This document shows, one piece after another, positions 56,102 to 64,000 of a DNA stretch of 64,000 bases. Position 1 is the stretch's first letter. Every line of letters starts with the position of its first letter. This stretch comes from Linanthus parryae (Eukaryota; Streptophyta; Magnoliopsida; Ericales; Polemoniaceae), in assembly GCA_023055425.1 (NCBI GenBank), contig JALGPY010000005.1, positions 9,945,501 to 10,009,500 of the forward strand, written 5' to 3'. Position numbers and translations under genes: made by a program. The notes beneath the pieces are model-generated. The model was not told the origin of the DNA. It ran no database searches and worked only from the letters and a program-made list of their open reading frames with translations.

Positions 56102-59100
56102 ACACAGAAAATTACTTGCAGCTCCTACTTCCAAGTTAAGTTATTAAATCTATATTTAACCCCCCAGAGTAAAATAAATTTACCTGTAAACCCCATATAG
56201 AAATAGCAAACTAAACAAAACAATGTTTATCCTATGTGAGCGAGAATTGACAAACTGGAAAACGACACCTATCATTCATGTCTTCATTACTGAACTCGCT
56301 GATCCGCTGTAGTATTTTCGCCCACGCTACAGTAAGTTCCTGGATCTGCCTGCTTGATACTTCGAGTGGGAAATTTGTCTATTTGATGCCATTTTTTGTA
56401 CGTTGTCTATTGGATTTGTCCTTTCAGTAGATATATTGTTGCTACACTTAGGCTATGTTTGGAATTCAGAAAAGGTGAGGAAAATCAAATGGAAAACAAA
56501 ACAAAATCACGGAAAATATTTTTTCTGTTTGGTTGTAATAGAGAATAGATAGTAAGGTAAAGGAACGGAAAATCAACGGAAAAATTAAGCTGGGAGAGTA
56601 GAAACCAATTTTCCGGCCGATTTGGTTGTAATAGAAAATAGATAGAAAGGTAAAGGAACGGAAAATCAACGGAAAATTTAAGCTGGGAGAGTAGAAACCA
56701 ATTTTCCGCCCTAATCGGCCGGAAAATTGGGAGAATTTTGACGATTTGTTTCCACATTGCAAGTCTCCTTCTTCGTTACGTCTAACCTCAAATAGCTTTT
56801 CTCTCTCTTCTCTACCTCTCGCTCTACTGTAACCAACTTGCCGCCGCCATTGATTCCGGCGTCTCCTCTACTTCGCTAGGTCTCCTCTCCTTCTCACTTC
56901 CGTTCTGTTTCTTCACAAGTTTTACTTCGCCGTACCATTGATTCCGGCAATAGTTTATTTTCTTTCCATGGAGTTGGTAGTGGATGCGAAACTGGGTCTG
57001 GCAGTGCTGGTGGTGTTTTTGATTTGGTCTCGGTGTTGGAGGTGGGTGATTGTCGTGTGGGTGATGCCGGGTTGTTCGGCGGTAGTTGTGGACTTGTGGT
57101 TAACAGAGTCGTGAGTTTGTGATAATAAACTGCCCAAAGACTTATAGAAAGAAATTTGAAATTGTAGAAGGGCTTGTATGCAATTATAAAATGATTATGT
57201 AAATGTGATGGGGGAGATTATTGTAATCTCTAGGGGTGTAATTTGAAAGTACGTACTAAAGTAGCATTATTTTATTTCCTTGCGAATTTCATTTTGTTCC
57301 CAAACAAAGGAAAATAAGCGGAATGATGACGGAAAAGACTTCATTTTCTTTCCATTTTCTTTTCCATAGCATTTTCCGAGTTCCAAACATAGCCGTAGTG
57401 AACTCAGCTATCTAAAAGAGAAAAGACGTAGTGATGATTTCTCTCGTTCCAAGCCAGGATATAAAAATATGTGACAAATTACACTAAACCTACCTTCACT
57501 TGACGAAAGTAACACAAAACGTACACACTTCCAATTTACCACATAAATTCTCATGCAGTATGTCATTTGAGACTAATAACCCCTCTTGCCTAACACCGTT
57601 AAATAATTTGGATGGACTATAGGGCAAAGTAGTATTTTTTCTTCTTTCTAAACCTTTATGTTCTCACTGTGTTCTATCTCACCTTGTACTGTACTGCTTT
57701 TGATTTTTAGATGAAATCCAAACCTTTCAAACTTAATCAATCAGACAATCACTCAAACCCAACCAACACCTTCTCCACTGCCTTCAATTACCCTGCATCT
57801 GCAAAAATTGTTTCGACCTGAAGCTTTCAATCTGCAACAGTGCTGGTGGCAGTTTGTGAAGAATCTGGTTGCTGGGTTTGTGGTTTGGAGATAGCATAGG
57901 GTCGAATCGAGGCAACGAGGGCTTTGGATTTGATGGAGGCGGTGGGTGAAATTTGTTGTCCACTTTGAGTCAGGGCTCATGAGGTCGACCTCAATTCAGG
58001 TCCCTCAAGGTTTGAATTGGGAATTTCGGGGCTCGGAGTGGTTTTATTCGGGGTGCTGTTTGGAAGAAGAAAGACTAATCAGAGCATCTCCAGTAGTACT
58101 AGTTAAAAGTTATTTATAATTTGATGAAAATTTAACATTTCTATTTTAGATATTGTAAAAATTTAGTTAGTGCTCCAATAGTGTTAGTTAAATGATTAGC
58201 TAAATAACACGTGGCACATTCTCAATATTTCTTGTATGAGAATTTTAAAGAATTCAGGATTTAACCGCTAAGAACATGGGTAAACAAAATATGAAGTTAT
58301 TTATCGGGCTCGTTAAAAGTAGTGAGCGGGATACCTATCCGCTAAAATAAAGAGCGTAGTAGAGAGCCTATTGGAGACAATATTTTTCCCATCTTATTTA
58401 TATTTTGAAGATAACCGCTATATAAATAACCTATTGGAGATGCTATTAGGGTCTTTCTTTCTCATCGACTGGTTTGGTTAAAACTCGTGGTAAACTGCTA
58501 CGGTGTTCTGGGTTTCAGAGGTTCGGATATGGTCTTTGTAGTTGTTCGAGGCTGCGGTGTCCCCTGGATTCAATGGGGGACGGCAGGGATGTGGCATTTC
58601 AGTTAAGGCAGCGAAGACTTACAGTCGTCTATTTTGGAGTAGGAAATTTGAGATAGAACAGAGAGATTGGGGTTGATATTGAGATAAAGGATCAAATACA
58701 AGAACTTTTATCATGTCTATGTTGGTTCCGTCTCAATTCATTCAGAATTCTATATCCAAATATAAATTGAGTATGTTTGGTGAAAGAATGTTCATTTAGT
58801 ATCACTTGTTCCGATGGACTTTGGTTAGTATGTGGTTTTGATCAGTGGAGGGGAGAGAGAATGGAGGAGGTGCGAGATGGTCGTTGTTTGGTTGGTGGTG
58901 GTATTGGGTAGGTAGGAAAAAGGCTATTTTGTCCCAGAGTTCATCCAAAATGGGGGTTATTGTCCGAATTGACATAGTGTATATGGTTTTATGGGTAAAT
59001 TGAAAGTGTCGTAAGTTTTATGTTACTTTGGTCATAGTGCATGTAGGTTTGGTGTAATTAGTCCAAAAAGGTTCTAAATGCAGTGCAAAGTGCAAACCCA

Positions 59101-61527
59101 CCATCACCACCACTTACTCCGCCACCACCACCACTCATCTCCTCTCTCTCCTCCACTGCCCAAACCCACCATTACCACTGCTTCCTCCCTCCTCACTTTT
59201 CTCTCTCTCACTCTGTTTTATCCCCCCCCCCCTCCCGCCTTCCTTATTTTCTCACCCTCTCTCTCTCTCTCATGATCTACTATCTCTTCTTGTCAGCTTC
59301 TCTAATTCCTCTCTCTCTCTCTCTCTCTCTCTCTGAAGGGGGTTTTAGGAACACTGTTGTTAGTCAATTACGGTAGTTTGTAGCAATAACTAAACTGAAG
59401 GGCCTATTGTTTGAAAATTGAAATTGTCTGAAGGGGCTTTTGTGTGCCAAAGTGTGTAGTGCAATTAGGTTTTATGTCATTTGTCCTTAAAATATTGCTG
59501 AAACTGAGCAGTTTTATACTTTATAATCTGCCCAAGTGGTAGAACTCTCAAACTTCAAAAAAGCCTACCCCTATCACACCGAATTCCATAGGGTATCCTG
59601 TACCTGCTGCACGAACCCAAACGATCAGTGTTCCTGGTAACCGAGGACTGTGGAGCGCGGGTACACGTGTTTTTTATAGGAACCCATATAGGTCAACCTC
59701 TTTAGAATGCTGCGTGAGTTATATTAAGTGCAATGCACAACATGCTGTATATTGCTGAAGGATTAGTATGTAGAAGAGTGTCATATAAAGAGAAGAGAAA
59801 GGTATGGAGGGGATGAGGGGAAATTTTCACTTAGAGAAAGAGAGGTTGAGTGGGAGAGCCATGAATCAATAACAGCTGCATGGCTGAATATGATTGTCAT
59901 CCTTATCCTGTGAAACTAGCGCACACAAGATATTTTGTCCTTGAACATTCGTGATGTTATAGCGATTTTACCTGAAGTTCCATGAGTTAGTGATTATCCC
60001 CCGTCAATTGGTATAATAGGCTGTAGATCGTGTTTATTGGCGAAGTGGTTCTTGCTTAGACCGATAGAACACTGATAGTTTTCATTGTGCCCAGTGATCA
60101 CCACTTCTAGTAATTTGTTACGTCAGGTTCCAGCTCTCAAGCATGTGATGTAATTACCAAATGTACATATGTTATGTACAAACATCAATACGATAATAGC
60201 TGTTACATTTGTCTTGTGGGATGGAGACTATGGTTTGCCTACATCAGGTATCTAGTGTGACATGTGATTAGACTCTTACATGTAGAGGGGTAGAGGGGTA
60301 ATGTTCAACTTGAACGTTCGTTGGCTGTTGACTAGATCAGCCCGATTAAGATCTCAGTGAGTCATGGAATTGGAATTTTGTAAGCACAGTTTGGAATCGA
60401 ACATTCTGATACTATATTCTATGGTTGCAATCTGAATCCTAGATAGTTGTATCTATATTTTACTGTTTTGATATCCTTGGCTACATGCTTGGAAGCTTAC
60501 TGATAACATTGCTGATTGCTCTATATTAGGAGCTTCATACTTCTTGCAGCTAAGCCACTTAGAGATATCTCCTGTGGCTCTTTATAACTCAAATGAACAG
60601 CTACATCCGCACGACACTAATGTCACCCATGGAATTAGTTATTTCAGGCTTGTTGGACTAGAAGCACTGGAAGTAATCATGGAGAATGCGGATAGTGGTT
60701 GGGGAAATAATTGTTAGTCTCTGTATAACCTCGTCAATTGTCGTCTGTTGATTTTAAATGAGACTTTGTGAGAATCAATCGGGCTAACAGAAATCATGTT
60801 CTTACCAATTCATCTATTGTGTCGCGGTAGATTTAATGTTGTCCTAATTCTATGGTGTTTTCTTTTTATTGATTATCTTTTCAGTTGTGCTCTGGGATAA
60901 CTTCCTCCAGTCTATCTCTCTTGGGCCGAATATTTATTTTAACCTTGTATATCATACTGTAGATGTTAGGATATATTTTACAGATTTTTGGCCGATCTAG
61001 TTGGGTTTTTCTGGGTGATACCACTTTTGGTGGTCTTGGCGTATAAGCTTCGTTATCATGTTTTACAGATACCAACAACAAGAGCCAAATCACCCAAGCT
61101 TGGCAGAAAGAAGAGCTCTCCCACCAGAGACTCTGATGGAGGAAGTAGTAGCCGCAGCCACCGTTCCGGCAGGATGAGTTTGGACGTGAAGTTATCACAA
61201 AACAATACAAGCAAGGAACTTGCAGCCCATGTCAAGAGACCACAGAGGAAATCTCTCCCGAAACTGCCTTCTGAGAAATCCATTCTTCCCAAAAAAGCAA
61301 ATGGTGCCACATCTCACAAGGGCAACATCAAAGAAAATGAATCCGCTACTAAAACCATCACAGCGGAGGAGAAAACAGAAGTTGAGTCTCTTGTGCAAGA
61401 ACAGGAGGCGGCGGATCCGAGCACCGACCCAAGTTACACCACCAACACTGTTGATGGGCCTACACAGGAAGGCCAGGATGAGACCAAATTGGTGCAGGTA
61501 CCACCACCCATTGCAATGGCGAACTGA
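53892..61527 (+). CDS. WDL: WAVE-DAMPENED2-like (WDL), TPX2-domain microtubule protein
   Basis: Eight coding exons join without frame breaks: 53892-54146, 54261-54554, 54706-54767, 54961-55032, 55205-55307, 55410-55481, 55575-55685 and 61069-61527, giving about 475 residues. All introns are GT/AG. The N-terminal part is acidic and low complexity; the middle is basic and Ser-rich. The TPX2/WVD2 domain spans exons 5-7 (about residues 215-295): [56 protein letters not shown]. The C-terminus has [16 protein letters not shown] and a basic then acidic tail. WVD2-like proteins bind and bundle cortical microtubules and influence cell and organ elongation. The start at 53892 is the first ATG of the exon. 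Intron 7 is 5383 bp and holds several elements. Which WDL member it is cannot be settled here. Confidence 0.93.
56057..56101. repeat. poly-C tract, about 45 bases
   Basis: An uninterrupted C run within WDL intron 7. Such length is unusual and prone to sequencing or assembly error. Confidence 0.9.
56451..57394. mobile_element. TIR element with GGCTATGTTTGGAA ends, in WDL intron 7
   Basis: The left end GGCTATGTTTGGAATTC is the inverted complement of the right end GAGTTCCAAACATAGCC (one indel). CGGAAAAT/ATTTTCCG motifs are dense near both ends. No transposase. Target duplication not recognised. Confidence 0.75.
56528..56713. repeat. two-copy tandem repeat, period about 94 bp
   Basis: TTTGGTTGTAATAGA(G/A)AATA begins each unit (56528 and 56622), and each unit includes AAGCTGGGAGAGTAGAAACC. 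It lies inside the TIR element. Confidence 0.88.
57472..59063. mobile_element. long-TIR element (about 75-bp arms) in WDL intron 7
   Basis: The left arm ACAAATTACACTAAACCTAC continues with GAAAGTAACACAAAAC and TCCAATTTACCACATAAA. The right arm is its inverted complement with mismatches (TTTATGGGTAAATTGAAAG ... GTAGGTTTGGTGTAATTAGT). The flanking 9-mers match only in part, so a MULE assignment is tentative. A MITE is nested inside at 58082. Confidence 0.72.
58082..58445. mobile_element. PIF/Harbinger-like MITE nested in the long-TIR element
   Basis: The ends GAGCATCTCCAGTAG and CTATTGGAGATGC are inverted. The interior is AT-rich (AGTTATTTATAATTTGATG). It is related to the copies at 20255-20622 and, by its ends, 44035. 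Confidence 0.72.
59307..59334. repeat. (CT)n microsatellite
   Basis: About 14 CT units, next to other CT-rich sequence (59200-59275). Confidence 0.9.
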
Positions 61528-62000
61528 ACATATATATAAACACATTGGAATTTCAAAGAAACACCCGATTCTGTCGTCTAGGTATTATTATTGCTAGAGT
61601 AATGAAGTGTTTGTTAAATCTGGTCAGCAGCAAGAAGATCTGCTCATTAACTTGTGAAATGGATTTTCAAGATTTGGTTTTGCCTGGATTGTGCTTCCAA
61701 CTTAATCAATGTCGGTATGCTTATTGTAATTTACTTGTTTTTGTGTCTGCATATGCTTCGTGTTAAGATGTTGGGAAACCATTTTGGGCAAGGGTACCTT
61801 GCATTCGGAACATCGAAGTATTCTGATTTTAAGATGTTGGGAAACTTTTTTGGGCAAGGGTACCTTGCATTCGGAACATCGAAGTATTCTGATTTTTAAG
61901 ATTACGCTACTTGTGAATCGTGATGCAAGTACCAATGAATTGAATGGCTGTTTAAATCACTTTGATAGATGCAAATGGTTACCATGGAAAAGTCTCTGAT
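61528..62000 (+). other. probable 3' UTR and downstream flank of the WDL gene
   Basis: It follows the WDL stop directly. A tandem 66-bp repeat lies within it. The end of the transcript cannot be placed. Confidence 0.5.
61765..61897. repeat. two-copy tandem repeat, period 66 bp
   Basis: AAGATGTTGGGAAAC starts at 61765 and 61831, and both units end GAAGTATTCTGATTTT. The copies differ at very few positions, so the duplication is recent. Confidence 0.92.
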
Positions 62001-62030
62001 AGCTGAATTCCTCAACTTCATGTATGTCTT

Positions 62031-62232
62031 CTACCAAGTTGCATTCTGTATGAGCCCCTTCGAAGTAAGCCAAACGTGTACGATTGCACTTAAAGATACT
62101 AATGGATGCCTACTCTTAGTCTTCACCTTCGTCTAGCTCGTCTACCAAGTTGCACACTGAATGAAGCGAAGTGTGCGTGTTTGCAATAAAGATACCAATA
62201 GATGCGTGTTTGCAATAAAGATACCAATAGAT
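62031..62232. repeat. diverged repeats plus a 29-bp tandem pair
   Basis: CTACCAAGTTGCA(T/C) occurs at about 62033 and 62141 with similar following sequence. Within it GCGTGTTTGCAATAAAGATA starts at 62175 and again at 62204. Confidence 0.75.
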
Positions 62233-62260
62233 GCCGGTCGTTATATATAAACCACACAAA

Positions 62261-62472
62261 GGCACTGCAGATCGCTGAAGACAGTAACAAAGATCAGTGA
62301 TGTTTTCCTGAGAAAACTCCATTGCCAATGTGGCACTGCAGATCGCTGAAGACAGTAACAAAGATCAGTGATGTTTTCCTGAGAAAACTCCATTGCCAAT
62401 GTGGCACTGCAGATCGCTGAAGACAGTAACAAAGATCAGTGATGTTTTCCTGAGAAAACTCCATTGCCAATG
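62261..62472. repeat. three-copy minisatellite, period 71 bp
   Basis: GGCACTGCAGATCGCTGAAG starts at 62261, 62332 and 62403, and each unit ends CTCCATTGCCAATG. The units look identical. It lies between the convergent WDL and EBF genes. Confidence 0.95.
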
Positions 62473-62849
62473 AGCTTAGCACGGGGACGAACTGCTTAAG
62501 AAATCAACAATAAGCCCCTTCTCATTATAATACAATGCTTTCTAACACCAAATGACACCGAACACAGACATTTTCCTAAAATTCTGACAACATGAAACAA
62601 TCCACTCCCAAGTAATGTTTTGAAGTAACAAAAAAAGAAACAACTTCTGTGGGAGTATCATCTCGTCCAAAGTTGTCGCGTAGATGCGTTGATGCTACTA
62701 GACTTCGATCAACACATTGTAACTGACAACACGCCCTGTATGTGCGTCTTCATTTCTATGAATCGAGCAGCAATCTCAAAACCAGAAAGAAACACCAACA
62801 GTAAGAAATTATGTAAAAGCATAAGCCTGTTCTCATCACACCAACACAA

Positions 62850-63570
62850 ATACATAATAAGGTAGCAAGCTTTTTATTGATGTTCCATAACACAAACAGA
62901 GTTGCGAATGCAGTCCATTCATACATGTGGCCTGCAAAAACTAGGGCTTGGCAGAAAAAAAAACAATCCATGGAAAGGATTGTCATGGCAACAGCCATGG
63001 CCAAAACCCACTAACACAAGGCCACACAAACTTTGGACTGCAAAAAAGCAACAGACTAGACCACGCGACGCAATACAAACAGAACTACGTCTCTGACAGC
63101 GGAAAAAAAAAAACATAAACTGAACTTCTAAAAACAGATAGAAAGCTTACAACCAGCACGACTACATAAATCAATGCACATAGGTAAGCTAAAAACACTG
63201 ACTTTGTCAACATCCGCGGGGAAGAAGAACTGATGATACTGGAGAATGGTTTTTGCAAAATCGGAACCTGGAGCTGTTATCCGCAGAGGAACATGGCCAT
63301 GAAGAAAACGGCTTGAGAAGCCAAAAGTCTTCAAACAGCTTTTCCGGTAGAAAAAGCTGCAAAAAAAGAGGAATAGGCCACCTTCCTTAGGAAAAAGAAA
63401 CCAAGTGATCCGACCGGCAAGAAAACCCCCTGATGCTGACGAACCGAAAAAGAACACGAGCTGCTACCCAGACACAGTTAAACTAAAAGCATGATGAACT
63501 CCCTAAATATTTTCAAACCCTTCACCTGAATCTTCCATATGGAGTGAAGGGACTTCTTTCTTGTTTCAGC
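62850..63570 (-). promoter_or_regulatory. long 3' UTR of the EBF gene with poly-U tracts
   Basis: Read on the minus strand the presumed 3' UTR has U runs of 11 (63113-63103), 9 (62963-62955) and 7 (63367-63361). In Arabidopsis, EIN2 represses translation of EBF1 and EBF2 mRNA through poly-U motifs in their 3' UTRs when ethylene is present. The arrangement here suggests the same control; this is inferred from position and sequence only. Confidence 0.55.
62873..62878 (-). terminator. candidate polyadenylation signal of the EBF gene
   Basis: AATAAA on the minus strand, about 690 bases downstream of the stop codon at 63571. It gives a long 3' UTR, as is typical for EBF genes. Confidence 0.5.
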
Positions 63571-64000
63571 TTAAGATAAGATATCGCACCTCCATAGGCG
63601 CTCCTCAAGCACACTTACCATTTTGCTGCTCACTCCCTTGCACTGCTTGATGTTCAAACCAATAAGAGTACGACCTAGGTGCAACAACGAAGGCAAGCTC
63701 TTTGCTGATATGAAACACCCAGACACGGAAAGAACCTGCAAGTGAACCTGGGCTGAAGAAGCCAAGGCTGCAATCCCGGAGTCAGTGACCATACACTTGG
63801 ACACATTGAGTTCACTAATCAATGAGCAGTTCTCAGCAACAGCTACCAAGCTGGCATCAGTTATGAACTTGCAACCTTCAAGATCAAGCTGCTCAAGAGT
63901 GAGGCCGTGCAACTTGGTGATGACTTCAACCACCTTGTTTGTCAAGTTCACGCATCCGGTGAGTGAGACTTTGGAAAGACCAGACTCACTGTTTTTAATG
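63571..64000 (-). CDS. EBF1/2-like: EIN3-binding F-box protein (EBF1/2 type), C-terminal part
   Basis: The frame is open from the right edge to the TAA at 63573-63571; the F-box and most repeats lie beyond the window. It encodes the last leucine-rich repeats: IKNSESGLSKVSLTGCVNL, VVEVITKLHGLTLEQLDLEG, DASLVAVAENCSLISELNVS, VTDSGIAALASSAQ, LLHLGRTLIGLNIKQCKG, and the invariant end LEERLWRCDILS. EBF proteins are the substrate-binding part of an SCF ubiquitin ligase in the nucleus that targets EIN3/EIL factors for degradation and so damps ethylene signalling. No break is seen in the visible part. EBF1 versus EBF2 cannot be decided. Confidence 0.95.
   Translation of the reverse strand, partial: IKNSESGLSKVSLTGCVNLTNKVVEVITKLHGLTLEQLDLEGCKFITDASLVAVAENCSLISELNVSKCMVTDSGIAALASSAQVHLQVLSVSGCFISAKSLPSLLHLGRTLIGLNIKQCKGVSSKMVSVLEERLWRCDILS

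Larger units (their letters stand above)
55686..61068 (+). other. expanded intron 7 of the WDL gene
   Basis: The intron runs from GT at 55686 to AG at 61067-61068. The other introns between coding exons are about 90-195 bp long. It contains a poly-C tract, two TIR elements (56451-57394 and 57472-59063) and a MITE nested in the second. The rest (about 59340-61068) has no recognised element. Confidence 0.85.

Noticed and set aside
59078..59376. CT- and CCACC-rich open frames resembling a proline/serine-rich protein
   Set aside because: They come from low-complexity CT and CCA repeats within an intron.
60531..60716. A short open segment in WDL intron 7 ([12 protein letters not shown]...) considered as an extra exon
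   Set aside because: The flanking coding exons already join in frame without it. It is in the middle of a long intron and I recognise no domain.

Overview
This window is nuclear DNA from a flowering plant, most likely a eudicot. The evidence is multi-exon genes with canonical GT/AG introns, plant-only gene families (an S-domain receptor kinase, a WAVE-DAMPENED2-like TPX2 protein, an EBF1/2 F-box protein), and many plant-type transposable elements: L1-type LINEs, Copia, hAT, PIF/Harbinger and Stowaway-like MITEs, MULE-like elements and an Au SINE. The species cannot be named from the sequence. There are no bacterial-style operons or CRISPR arrays.

Layout. 1-1257 (+): the 3' part of a gene for a protein with a probable KIX-like domain. 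2457-5647 (-): a complete four-exon gene of the plant NT-C2 (EEIG1/EHBP1-type) family. 7390-10645 (+): a second, inverted and partial copy of that gene (its exon 2 with parts of both neighbouring introns), split by a 5'-truncated LINE that carries a 10-bp target duplication. 10.7-29 kb: gene-poor and packed with elements. It holds a hAT-type element with an 8-bp duplication, Stowaway-like hairpin elements, isolated RNase H fragments, a deleted Copia element with a hAT-type element nested in it, and a decayed LINE. 29.9-32.4 kb: a young non-autonomous LTR element with two matching 499-bp LTRs. 33858-36308 (+): an intronless SD2-5-type G-type lectin receptor kinase. 37.2 kb: an Au SINE. 40.3-41.8 kb: a Pack-MULE-like element carrying a gene fragment and an RNase H fragment. 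44.0-51.0 kb: a three-level nest, in which a PIF/Harbinger-type MITE contains a near full-length LINE, which contains another TIR element. 52.2-61.5 kb (+): an eight-coding-exon WDL/TPX2 gene whose last intron is 5.4 kb long and filled with elements. 63571-64000 (-): the 3' end of an EBF1/2-type ethylene-signalling F-box gene, convergent with the WDL gene.

The five host genes do not form a pathway; they are separate plant genes between transposon blocks. The points most worth checking are the inverted partial duplication of the NT-C2 gene (a possible small-RNA source), the Pack-MULE-like capture, the nested insertions dated by their target duplications, and the poly-U tracts in the EBF 3' UTR. 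I found no clearly new multi-gene system. The unusual content is in duplication and transposon-driven rearrangement.
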